64,000 bases of DNA from Protula sp. h YS-2021 (lineage: Eukaryota; Annelida; Polychaeta; Sabellida; Serpulidae), in NCBI GenBank assembly GCA_949752745.1, contig OX457031.1, positions 54,674,803-54,738,802 on the forward strand. Direction: 5' to 3'. This document shows, one piece after another, positions 21,191 through 31,951 of the stretch. A program made the position numbers and the translations under genes. Within the stretch, counting starts at the first letter, position 1; the number at the start of each line of letters is the position of its first letter. Under the pieces are notes generated by a model that saw nothing but the letters and a program-made list of their open reading frames with translations, searched no databases and was not told where the DNA came from.

Positions 21191-22960
21191 GGCGCCGAGG
21201 GGTTGTCTGTGGTCAGCAGTAGCATTTGGAAATGTTTTTCCCTGGCTAACCTGTCCATCGAGTTATTGCGTTTGGTGGGAATGCGTAAAGCACTTCCTGT
21301 GGCCATGCACAGCTGAGGGCGTCGCTGTCTACTGCCTCTGGATCCGGGCACGGAGACACGAACCGTATTAGCTGTTTCGATAGCCTGGTCGCAAAAAGGT
21401 CCACTTGCGGTGGCCCCAGGACCGAGTGTTCTACCACCCACCGAAAACAGCGCCGGCTTGGCGTCCACTCTCCAGGTAGGACCTGCCCTTGCCTGGACGC
21501 CATGTCTGCCAGCACATTGAGGTGGCCCGGGATGTGATGTGGCAGCAACGTGATCTGATGTGCTGCTAAGTGCCACACTTGGCGCGTTGCTTCCATCAAT
21601 GCCGGCGACCTCGCTCCCCCTTGTTTCTTTATGTAACTCACCGTGGTAGAGTTGTCTATGAAGCACAGCACGGCCTGCTCCCTCAGTTTGCTTGCCAGTA
21701 ACTGGAGAGCTTGTTTGACCGCGAGCATTTCCAGTACATTTATGTGCGTATTTTGCAACTCTGAGGGCCAGCCGCCCTGAAACAACTTGCCTTCGAAGTG
21801 CACTCCCCACCCGCTGTGGGAGGCATCGGTTTGTATCTGTGCCACTGGATGCGGGGCCACGAACCGTTCGCCCCGCTGTGTGTTCGACCGGTTGCCCCAC
21901 CACATTAGGTCTGCCCTTGCTTGCTCCGACAGCGTGACCAGATTTTGGGGCCCCCGCCCTCGTCGCACTTCTAGTCGTACCGCTCTTTGGAAGTGCCGGA
22001 AATTCAACCGACCGAGGGGCACTGTTTTTTCTGTGGCCACTAGCAACCCCAGTAGGGTTTCGGCCAGCTGTAGCGGTATTACCGCTTTGGCTAAAGCCCT
22101 TTGCGTCAGCGCTTCCAGTTTTTCCAGCCGAGCGGTCGTGGGCAAGATCAGGCCTCTTACGAAATCGAACTGGTCCCCTAAGAAAACAATTGCTTGCTTG
22201 GGATCTACCTCCGATTTCTCCAGGTTGACCAGCAGACCCAGATCTATGCATTTGCTGATAAGATCGAGCGTCTGCTGTGCAACCTTTTCCTTCTCTAGTC
22301 CTGCTATGAGCCAGTCGTCTAGATATTGGAAGAGCAACATCTGTCGTCGTCGGCCCCATGCCTTCAGTGGACGCATCGTCTTGCTGAACACCCACGGGGC
22401 CGGCGCGAGGCCGAAGGGTAGGGCCCTGTACCAATACTTTTTCTCTTCTACCTGGAAGCAGAGGTATTTGCAATGCTGGGGCCTCATAGGAAGGTGGAGA
22501 TAGGCATCTGATAGGTCTATCGAAGTCGCCCACATGCCCGTCTCCACCGCCTTCCGTATGTATTGACATGTGTCCATCTTGAACGTTGGCGTGACTAGAA
22601 TTTCGTTCAGGGGCTTTAGGTCTATTATCAGACGCCAACCGCCCGTCTTTTTGGGCCGAAGAAACACGCGGCTGACGAAGCCCTTGTGGTTCTTCGGCAT
22701 TTCTTCTATTGCATTTTTCTCTAACAGTTTGGCTACCATCTCCCGCAGCGCTACTGCTTTTCTGAACCTTGCATGTAGGAGGTTATTAGCTCTGGCTCCG
22801 GATTTAGTGTAAGAGACAGACTTGGTATTTGACCGTGTACTTTTTTGAACGGCAGAGGGTACCCATGGTGTAGCCAGCGTACGACCTTGTTTGGGGCCCC
22901 CAGTAATTTCCATTGCTGCCAAAAGTGCCTGAGCCTTCCTCCTACGGGCAAGTTTCCTGA
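21040..22960 (-). pseudogene. DIRS reverse transcriptase/RNase H, nearly intact
   Basis: A 558-codon open frame (22922-21246) has the RT blocks GGWRLIIDLKPLNE, SIDLSDAYLHLPM, LPFGLAPAPWVFSK and FQYLDDWLI. RNase H follows with TDASHSGWG, NVLEMLAVKQAL, FIDNSTTV and LNVLADMASR, so all catalytic acids are present. Upstream, the expected leader (VGGRLRHFWQQWKLLG, GYPLPFKK) is in another frame, joined at a run of six A (22841-22846). Downstream, the expected tail (LAREKHFQMLLL, APWYPLLTRLAM) is also in another frame after about 21240. The 532-codon overlapping frame (21040-22638) is a shadow except for this tail. Confidence 0.92.
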
Positions 22961-23069
22961 GCGCAAAATCCTTTCCTTTAACTCGGATAACGTAACGCCA
23001 ATATTTGAATCGTTTGAGGTGTCCGGAGAGTTCCTGAGCAAGGTCATCTCCGGGCCCCCCAACTGACTG

Positions 23070-25282
23070 TCACCTGTTTTTGCCGTGGCCTCTCCCAGGA
23101 AAAACACCAGTCGTTGCCTGCTTCTGGGCTGGCCCGTAACTCGCCGTCCGAGGTGGCGCCGATTGGGTACGCAAGAACGTAGGTCCCCGAGAGCGTCCCC
23201 GGTACGACCTATGCAGGCGCGGTGGGCCCGCGGTGTATCTGTCTTGGAGCGCCCTGTTTTGCAGATCCTGAACATGTCTGCCATTCAGTTCTGCCAACAG
23301 CTCGTCAGAGAACAGCTGTGTTTCTTGCAGGTATGTGGCGTGGCGTAGTTGAAATAGCTTATCCTGGGTAAGGCCGCATCGCTGCAATATGCTGTCTCTG
23401 CGTAGTTGTACAGTGTTTGATAGGAGACAGGTGTCCAACTTTACCAGGTCCTTGGTGCACTTAACTAGGCATGCTACCAGTTTGCTAACTAATCCTGTGT
23501 CTGGGCCCGCCAAGCTGTTGACCAGCGTCTGGTTTACGTACTCAATGAAGGACAATATTCGCTGGCTGGCCCTGGCTATACCCTCAAAATGTGCCATGTC
23601 CTTATCCTTGACCGATACCTTGTCATCCGGTCTGACCTGGGGCAACAACGGGGGGGGGGGGCGTGTTTCGGGAAAACCAGAGGTGCAAAAGGGATCGCAT
23701 CGTCACATGACCTGTATGCTGTTTTGGTAACCCTCAGCTTGGACGAGAGGTGCATTTTCCCAAAATCCAGTGCACGGCCGTAGTTAGAGTCCTTTGCCTG
23801 GAACTCTGCCTCTTTCAGTTTGATTGCGTCCCGAATTCCTGCGGCCGTGTCCAGAGCCAAAAATTCGGGCCCCGCTTCACGCGGACCTTCGGACTCCAGC
23901 CTGAAGCCGGATTCGGAGTGCTGTAGCGGTCTCCCCACTTTCGCACTCGAAAATTTCTGTACCAGTTCTATGACCTCCCGAAATGGAATGTCACTGAGAT
24001 CCGGGGCCGAGGATGATGCCGTGATGCCGTCACTCTCTCGTGATGGACTGCCGTCCCTGTCAGATAGGTGTAGGCGCTTGGACACCTCACGTCTGTCCCA
24101 GTCGCGTGGACGGTTGCGTTTCCTGGGAGTACGCAGCAGGTCCCCACACTCGGGATGTTTGAATGGCGATGCTTCAACGTAGCCCCTTGCTCGACTGCTC
24201 CTGCTGTCTCTGTCACGGCGGTGACTTGAGTCGCGGGACCGGCGAGTGTGGGTGTGGGAGCGGCGCCGTCTGGATCTCGCTCGCGATTGATGTCTGCATT
24301 TTGTGGTTTTATCCGATGGCCGGGAGGACGTGGAACTGTCTGAGCTACTGTCCGTGTCATAATTGGACGAGCTGTAGCCTTCCTTCTGCTTCGCGTGACT
24401 ATACAGTTTCTGCAGTGGAGGGGGCGTGTGTTTGCTGGGGCACGGCGACACTGAGCTGTCCCCAGAAGATGAAGACGGTTGCCGGCGCGATTTCCTAGCA
24501 GGATAGCCGCCGTCCCGCTTTCTCTCTCGCGCTCTGCTTTGTCTTTCTGTCTGTTGCGGCTCCGTCCTGGTCTGATCACCACGCGCTGTGGGCCCCTCTT
24601 CTGTGCTGGGACCCGCCGTGGGGCCCTGGCGTGCTGTGGGGCCACTGGTGGTTGTGGGGGCATTCGATACTCCGGGGCCCCCATCTATGGTGGGTCCCTC
24701 CACCAGAGTCGTGCTGTGTGTGAGGCTCGGGACACTTGTGACTGATGGTACCTGCACACCTTTCTTCCCGTCTGGTGGTCTAGAAACAGTGCAGGGCGCC
24801 GTAGAGCGTGTGTGTACCGCCTCGAGCTGTTGTTGGAAAATAAAGGCTTGTTCCTGTAGTACCCTCTTAACGACTGCCTCTATATCTAGCTGGGGGACCG
24901 ATGCCCACTGCGCTTCGGGGGCCCTCGGTGTAATGACAAATGTATTAGACGGGGGCGCCAGACTTGGGGCCCGTGTCCCGTTCGGCGTTTGAGAAGCAGA
25001 GATGTCATGGGTGGGTGCACTAACTTCACTCGGGTCCTGGAGTCTGAGGGGCGTAATCGTAGCCTTACTCTCCGCCAGATCCTCAAGGGAGATGAGGGCG
25101 CCCCGTTTGGTGGAACTGTCCTTGCTCCTACGCGAGGATTTATGACCCGGAGATTTCCTGCTTTCAAAGTCTGACATGTCCATCGCTTGCGGTGACGCTA
25201 ACTCATCACGAAGCGGTGTGCCTGTCTCCGGCTGTTCCGATTCCTGTGCCGGGGTACCTGTTGACATATTGCCCCAGAACAA
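23070..25282 (-). pseudogene. DIRS ORF1 (capsid-like), one frameshift
   Basis: The first part (25282-23640) is a low-complexity Ser/Arg/Pro-rich protein with SR-type tracts, followed by a more ordered segment (DIPFREVIELVQKFSSAKVG, LALDTAAGIRDAIKLKEAEF). The second part (23648-23070) is helical (IARASQRILSFIEYVNQTL) and ends in a basic RGRSRG tail. The two are joined at a run of 12 G on the + strand (23650-23661), where a change in run length would restore one frame. Position and composition fit the putative gag of DIRS elements. There is no zinc knuckle. Confidence 0.8.
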
Positions 25283-26362
25283 TTTAACTTCGCGGTTGTG
25301 TAATTTCCTGTGCCGTTGTCTATTAATACTTTTCCACTGTTTCTTGTTGAGATGTGCTCAGATATCACACGTCACAACGCCATCACACCCCGGTTTGCCG
25401 AACCTTGCAGCACAGTCCTGACAGTAGTTGTGGGGGTCGTCTTTCAAGCCCTGGTGTCCGCAGCGTTCTTTCCTCACCATGGCAGGCCGCTCATCTCTGT
25501 AACACACGAGGAAATGCTGTTAATTACTCTGTAGTGTTGCTAGGCGGCCCCCACAACACTGGGTTGGGCCCCTAGCATGAATTTCGTGGTCCCCCAAATT
25601 TGGGGCCACCGAAATGTTGTTGGCCCTTTCGCGCTGGAAATGTGGGTCCCAAGCACCTGCTACTCCCAAGCGCGGGAAGGCGCCCGCAACCAAACTACTA
25701 AATTCTCCAAGAAAGCCGCCCTGAGAGCTGCCAGCCACGGTCGTGCAATACGCAGGGAGGTAGCTACCCACGCAGCGCACGAAAAAAGCTCGCAGGAACG
25801 TACCAAACGGCAGAGAACCTAGGTAGGTAGGCATTCCCGCTCAAAATGCAACTGTCAGCAACTCTCTGTTTTAAGTAAAAATTAGAGTCCGCGTGCGAAG
25901 GGTGGCTGCCGACCGAGTCTACGCCACTGTAAGCCAACTCTGAGGTGTTCGCTGGATCAATAAAACGTGTTCTGTTCGCGAAACCAGCGGTAGAAGTACA
26001 CCTCTGCAGTGGGAGTGTGAACCTAGACCCTGCGTTCAAAACTAGCCTTAGCTCCCACTGCGCCGCAAAACATACTCAAGTAAGTGATCGTTACAGGTCC
26101 TCGGTTCGTGTGAAATGCTAGAAGGCGAAAGGACGCCACTGCATAAACAACAAGACTTACCGATCACCAATTATCGCTCCGATAAAAGTCCAGTTCCGCT
26201 AACATCGTGGACCGATCGGGCCCTGAAAACAGCTACACGTCGTTGGTGTTCCTAGGAAACTTCTGCTGCAGACCTATCCTCTTGAATCTCAGAGGATCTG
26301 GGTGCAGGTCCTAAAAACTTCAAAGCTTCCACACCTAGACTGTTTGTTTACAGGCGTAAGGA
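25283..26362. other. DIRS 5' untranslated region
   Basis: About 1 kb between the right inverted repeat and ORF1. No coding signal on either strand. It probably holds the element's promoter, but no specific site is recognised. Confidence 0.5.
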
Positions 26363-26559
26363 TGACGTTAGTGGCGCCACCTGGGGGGTTACTTACAGAG
26401 GAGAGCACCAGGCAGTTAAGGAAATTTCAAGAATAGGAGACCCTCACTTAGTTTGGGTCATCCAATTCTATGAGTTTACGGGTGAGAAAAGATATGGATG
26501 ATACTTTTCAAGCGTCGGGTCGATCCAACGGCAGCTATAAGTCATTTGTATGAACAAAA
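26363..26559. repeat. DIRS right (5') inverted terminal repeat
   Basis: Reverse complement of 18836-19034. The outer end (GTCATTTGTATGAACAAAA) is repeated in inverted sense in the internal complementary region, which fixes the boundary near 26559. Confidence 0.9.
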
Positions 26560-28293
26560 ACGTTTATTTCTTCGTTATACCTATCACCATATAGAATTCA
26601 AAATCTTGGGCTTTGTGAAATATTTATCTCAGTAAATCGGCAAGTCAAGCGAATACTGTCCGTGAACTTCATATTTCATATTTTGTGAGCATGTATTTGG
26701 TACGAGGTCAGCAATCTAAAATCGGTCGAAAGGTAAAATTAAATTTGAACGTTTTGAAAACGTTTGGAAAAAACGGTGTTCAACATAACATATGCAACCT
26801 TCAGAAAACGTTATCCAAAAAATGAAACGGTTCGGGTAAAAAATTTTTAAAGACGTTAATGCAAACAAAAATGTTTGAAGGGAAGCTTTACCATGTTTTT
26901 ACATGCTTTAAAGGCAAACTTGAATTAGAAATTTTACTGAAACGTTGAAAAAAGACAAAAAAGTCTCCGACAAATTTTAAAATGAATATATTGTGCCATT
27001 CCTGTAAGCCTTAATTCCTAATCCATGTGTAGATTCGCAAGGTTTAAATATAAATATCTCCCACAAATATAGTTCTTTTCAGGTGGATGCATTGTGTCAT
27101 TCTTGTAAGCCATAACCCCTTAATCCAGGTGTGGATTCGTGAGATTTAAATATAATCCCTGATCTCACACAAATCAAGTATTTTGTTGGAGGTGGATGTA
27201 TTTTATGATGCCTGTAATCCTAAATCCCGTAATCCTCAAACAAACACTCCGCAGCTATCTGAAACAGTTAGCCAGCTACTGGCCTGAAAGCATTTTAAAA
27301 AATTGAAAACTGTTTTCTTATTAAATAAAAAAAATATAATAAAAGTTATAAGTTAAATAAATTAAAATTTATTTGTTATTTATATTTTAACCGGGGACGT
27401 CTTGGCTCTGAATTTATTTGGGGACCTTATGGCCGGGGACTTTATGGTCTTGGGACTTTAATGGTCGATAAAACGCTGACGGTCAAAACTTCAACAAATG
27501 TAAAAGCGGATAAGACGTCGACTAATCAATTTTGATAAATAGACACAACTGTTAATGAACGTCATTTATTTACTTTAATCAGTTCTACGGTTAATAAATC
27601 TGTGACGTGTTCAAATATAGTTATTTATCAACGCTCTCCGCCACAAAAAATAGACAGTGTCAATAAAATGCCAAACACTAAATGAAGAGGGGGCAACAAC
27701 AAATCACCAAACTGAAGGCCTTAAATAAACAGCGTTTGCCGTCCATCGACATAAATCCAGACTCGATGTCTGCTAGAGAAGCCAGGCGCAGCCGATGGCA
27801 ACAGTTACTTGAATAAACGTTCCATTATTTTTTTAAATATGGAGCACGTTTAAACAGGACATTTCATTGGCTTCTTAATTCCATATTACACTCTTGAAGG
27901 CAACACGACTTCTGTTCAAACCCTCGACCAACCCCTGCCTCATCTGTGACTGTTACAGGGGGTGTGGAGGGCTTTAGTAAGTGTGTGGTAAGTGTGTGCC
28001 CCCTCCCCCCACCCCCGGTGATCGGCCAAATATATCTGTGTTATCGTGTGGTCGTGCTATGATATTAATAAGAAATTGTCTTAAATTTACTAACGATTCT
28101 TAAAGTTCTTTATGAATCCTGATTTCAAAAAATTGGGTGGAAAAATACAACCGTTTTGGCCACCATTTTCTTTTCGATCAAAAAAAAAAAAAATGACCGA
28201 CGATCTGAACCAGTTAAACCTTATGTATTGTGGAAATATAAAGATCTTTTGTCGGAATTTGTAACAAAACAAGTCTTGTTTAGCCAGATAAAT
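26560..28293. other. Intron of copy B after the DIRS element
   Basis: AT-rich. A degenerate tandem repeat of about 100 bases, three units, lies at 26984-27240 (shared words CCTGTAAGCC and TTAATCCA). No exon 3 is found. Confidence 0.55.
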
Positions 28294-28433
<140 letters not shown>

Positions 28434-28617
28434 GAAACAGCAGAGGTATTAATATTTTCTAAAATATAAAGTTGCAAGGGGCATGTTACATTGTTGCGTT
28501 CACTAGCTTCTGTGCCCAAGTCTTACACATAAACTGAGAAGTTGTTCCAGTTTCCGAAAAAAAAAAACAAATTATATGTCATGTTTACGTTCACATCTAT
28601 TTATCTTACATTTTCAG

Positions 28618-28691
28618 AATTAACAATGAGTGTAGCTTTGATGATGATATTGCCACGAAGCTGGGGTGTGAGGTGCATTCTTTTGACCAAG
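28618..28691 (+). pseudogene. Copy B, exon 4 with one-base deletion
   Basis: Acceptor TTTTCAG and donor AAG|GTAATT are kept, but the exon is 74 bases instead of 75: the CCC before the donor is CC. It reads INNECSFDDDIATKLGCEVH then SFD. The Trp of NEWSFD seen in copies A and C is Cys. The deletion changes the exit phase and breaks joining to exon 5. Confidence 0.8.
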
Positions 28692-29309
28692 GTAATTTCT
28701 GCAAGCAGACATGACATACCCCGAATATTTTTGTCACCTTTCCGAAATTAAAATTAATGGCTTTCAAAATTCTATTCCTTGAACATTTTGTTCTTTTTGT
28801 TATTTTATCATGTTGTTTTGCCTTCTACATTAAGAAATTTTCTGTCCAGATGCACCTATTACGTCTTGCTATTTATGAGGGGTAAATGGAACAATTATTC
28901 CCCAACTAAAATACTTGTCTTTGTTATGCAGGTTCAGTGTTCATGTCCCCCATTTATGTCCTTTAAACAGATAAAATAAACGGTTCCTAACTCAAATACA
29001 AAATTATATCGTTCTGAGTGAAAAAGGCGTCTTTAATTATGATATCAATTCTCTACAATGAGCGAGCAAAGGTAAAATAAACCTGAACGACGTGCATAAG
29101 CTCTTAAGCACTATAAACGCCTTTTAGTAGTTTTAACTGACAGTCTTACAACATTGCGGCAACATCCTTTTCTTATAATTTGTCAGTTAGTACAGCTTAA
29201 GGACTACAAATACAGCTTATGAACTGCAATCTGGATACTTAAGTTCACTCATTTTGGCATCAACTTTTGCCTGTAAAGGACGCAGTGCAATGGAGGATCT
29301 TTTTTGCAG
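28692..29309. other. Intron between exons 4 and 5 of copy B
   Basis: AT-rich, no element recognised. Confidence 0.5.
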
Positions 29310-29447
29310 CATAAGCACAAAGACCACATGCACTCGCCTAGAGTACGCTTCCACAAACTTGGAATCTGGGGCTCTGATGTAGTCAGTAAAAAAGGCTGGA
29401 ATTTGATGTCTTTGAGCACAGTTATAACATTCCTCGATCACGAAAAT
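29310..29447 (+). pseudogene. Copy B, exon 5 with one-base deletion
   Basis: 138 bases instead of 139 between TTTTTTGCAG and AAT|GTAAGT; a G is missing after the first three bases (CATAAG against CATGAAG). The rest reads KHKDHMHSPRVRFHKLGIWG, then SDVVSKKGWNLMSL and FLDHEN, clearly homologous to exons 5 of A and C. With exon 4's loss the net shift is two bases and a stop arises at once. Confidence 0.82.
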
Positions 29448-30150
29448 GTAAGTTTCTGCCTTATACCTTGGAAGGAAAACTCTGAATATGATATTGAACT
29501 CTTTCAAACAGGTAACTTATGATATTCTATATTTTTAATTTCGCAAATATCGGTTTGTACACTGCGAAGCCGCAATCATGGGTTATCCAATGTGTTAACA
29601 GTGGTTATGGCGATCCGTACTAAATATGTTGCGGGATATTGCTTGCCAAAAAGGTCAATGTTGAACGGATTCCATCCCTGCTGTGTTTACAATACGTTGT
29701 GAGCGAGAAATCAGCGTAGGTGCGTTGTCAGTCATCTCACCGAACCATTCCCAACTTCAAAAAACGGTTAGAGATAGCGCGATTTTGAGCTAATTTGAAA
29801 TACGTTACATGAGAGGTACATCTATGATCTTGATCTTCTCGGTCACAAGCAAGGTCCAAACCGGAAGTTGATTATTTCCGGTTTTGAACTTATTTTGATT
29901 ATTTGTGTCTAAAGAGGTTACATTATACTTACTTCGATGACCTCGTTCAAAATAAAATTCTAAAAGCGGATAATTATCTTCAAACAGTTAGAGATTTGAT
30001 TTTGACCCGATATATTGGGTCTCTGGCCTTTCAAGTGGGTGCCATTTCACTACGCGTCGCGAAATTCGGTCTAATTAAAATATTATTTTTTGGCCATGTT
30101 TAATATTTAGGTTATTCCACGCAAATAGTCTACAATCTGTCAGTTTTCGA
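29448..30150. other. Downstream of copy B exon 5
   Basis: AT-rich. A segment at 29740-29830 (AAAACGGTTAGAGATAGCG, CATGAGAGGTACAT) resembles 49010-49080. No exon 6 was found up to copy C. Confidence 0.5.
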
Positions 30151-30159
30151 AATCGCGGA

Positions 30160-30480
30160 CTATTTGACGAATGCGCTGCACAGAGTCGGTGTACTCGCGA
30201 CGTGGTGGCTCGGGCAAGTGGCCACCCATAATTTGACCGAAGACGACGGTCGTCAGGCTGTGTCGCTTTTTTTAGCACATCCGAGAAGCGCCATAGGTTC
30301 GGATGACAGGACGTCATCGCCGCGAGCTTTTTCCTGTGGAGGCCCTCCACGTTATTGTTCGTGCGCGGCAGGTCGGCTTCCGTGCGAGGGTGTATATTCC
30401 ACAGCTCGTGCGGGAACTTGGGTGCACCAAGTACATGAAAGGCAGAGCAACATGTCTGAAAAGTGCAATTACAAGATGAA
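30160..30480 (-). pseudogene. MULE-type transposase C-terminal fragment
   Basis: On the minus strand the stretch 30428-30258 reads FPHELWNIHPRTEADLPRTN, then NNVEGLHRK, CHPNLWRFSDVLKK. The R/K-TNN-x-x-EG-x-H then HPN-W-F-L pattern is typical of the region after the catalytic core in Mutator-like (MULE) transposases and their host derivatives. No DDE core, ends or target duplication are visible, so this is an isolated remnant. Confidence 0.6.
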
Positions 30481-30610
30481 ATGACAAATTCCTGCATTAA
30501 TTGGAATACAAAAGCATGTAAATTGCAATTACGACAATGTTGAAATGACAATTACACGGTCTCCAATTAGAAGATAAAAGGGCAATAATTTGTAAAGAAA
30601 AAAAAAAGAA

Positions 30611-30611
30611 A

Positions 30612-30696
<85 letters not shown>
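30611..30696 (+). repeat. AG dinucleotide microsatellite
   Basis: About 42 AG units, followed by an A-rich stretch and G-rich segments with repeated GGGGGGAATTGTC (30736-30830). Confidence 0.97.
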
Positions 30697-30699
<3 letters not shown>

Positions 30700-30830
30700 G
30701 GGAAATAAAAAGAAAAAAAAAATAAAAATGAATTGGGGGGGGGGGTGGATAGTCCTCAGGGGAGAATTGTCCTACTGGGGGGGGGGGAATTGTTCGGGGG
30801 GAATTGTCGAGGAGTTGACTGGGGGGAATT

Positions 30831-31564
30831 GTCCTGTTCCCGTTGGAAGCATCACTACACAGAGATAAAATAAGGCCACCGGCTGGTTGAAAAGCCACCG
30901 TTTTCCTCACTCACGAAATGTCACCATAGCCATGCAAATGTACATTTCCAGCAGCAAAAACGTGTATCGTTATAAATTCTGCCGTTAAAATCATTATTTT
31001 TTGGTTATCTGTAAGTGGGTGAAAATCGCGACACAATCCGAGAAATTGTTCTCAAACGAGCCCTTTTTCGGCACAGATTTCCATATGTATATGAACTTGT
31101 ATCGGTGGGAGTTTCAATCATTATAAAACGGTACTTTGGTTAAAAGACATATAATTAGTTAAAGTTTTTACTAGTAATTACAATGCTTTCTGCTTCTTCT
31201 TTACAGACCGGTTTTTAAGCAACCATAGCATTTTAAATGGCAATTCGCAGTTTTACATTTCGAAAAAAAGAAGAAGAAAAGTGAAAAACTGACGTTGAGT
31301 TCGAGTGATTGCACGAAATATACAAAAATTATATATAACAGGGATTCATAAGAAATTTTTTCTTCTATTTCTAACAATTTATTGTGGATTTAATGGACAT
31401 GAAAAGAAAATTTTATGCCTGTAGGTAATTTGACTCACAGCATTGAATGAAACATGCGGGTGTTTTTTGGAATATTCACCAAGAGGCCTGAAGTCACATG
31501 ATTCATGTAATTTACTAATATTTGACAAGTTTGTCAGGCAGACGGATGAAAAAAATAAAAAAAT
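30831..31564. other. Spacer, no gene seen
   Basis: AT-rich; no element recognised. Confidence 0.5.
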
Positions 31565-31640
31565 AGCAGAGAGTCGACACGATTCAGCTGCCAAAGTGAG
31601 TAAGAATCCAAAGGTCATCGGTTCGAATCCAGCCCGAGAT
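31565..31640 (+). repeat. Possible tRNA-derived SINE head
   Basis: GGTTCGAATCC at 31620-31630 is a perfect RNA polymerase III B box. The preceding 50 bases resemble a decayed tRNA body, but no cloverleaf can be drawn with confidence, so I do not call a tRNA gene. Confidence 0.35.
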
Positions 31641-31910
31641 CGGGATTTCATGTGCGCGCCCCTAACACTCAGGCAATGGGTTGGGAAGGGTGGGGGGGCG
31701 GAGATGCCACTTTGTAATGTGTTATTGTGCGCAAAAAAGGAACGCGATAAAGGGGGCGATTTAAGGGGGAGGGCAGGCGGAGTGCAGAGTGCCAGTATCG
31801 TTTTTAAAAAAAAGGGTAGTTTTTATTCAGTATTCTGTGTTTCCGCAGCTACTCTCTAGTATTCATCCCTGCGCTGCGCCTGTTTTCATAAGTATGACGA
31901 AGAAAGGGTG

Positions 31911-31911
<1 letters not shown>

Positions 31912-31950
<39 letters not shown>
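31912..31950 (+). repeat. TTA microsatellite
   Basis: About 13 TTA triplets. Confidence 0.95.

Positions 31951-31951
<1 letters not shown>

Larger units (their letters stand above)
18810..26559 (-). mobile_element. DIRS-type retrotransposon, structurally complete, about 7.75 kb
   Basis: On the minus strand the order is capsid-like ORF, RT/RNase H, tyrosine recombinase. The ends are inverted repeats (18836-19034 against 26363-26559, about four differences over the inner 150 bases). Just inside the 3' end is an internal complementary region (19101-19226) whose first 76 bases are a perfect complement of the outermost left end (18811-18886). Its remaining about 45 bases are a perfect match, in inverted sense, to the outermost right end. 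This is the diagnostic DIRS-1 layout, used to template circle closure. The element interrupts copy B between exons 2 and 4. No target duplication is evident, as expected. Frames are interrupted at four places. Confidence 0.95.

Noticed and set aside
21040..22638. 532-codon frame overlapping the RT as a separate gene
   Set aside because: It is the shadow of the RT/RNase H frame; only its last about 65 codons resemble the displaced tail of that ORF.
23968..24684. 238-codon Arg-rich minus-strand frame inside ORF1
   Set aside because: Alternative frame of the SR-rich ORF1 sequence; no independent domain.
31565..31640. tRNA gene
   Set aside because: Only the B box is convincing; acceptor and anticodon stems cannot be formed, so it is at most a SINE head.
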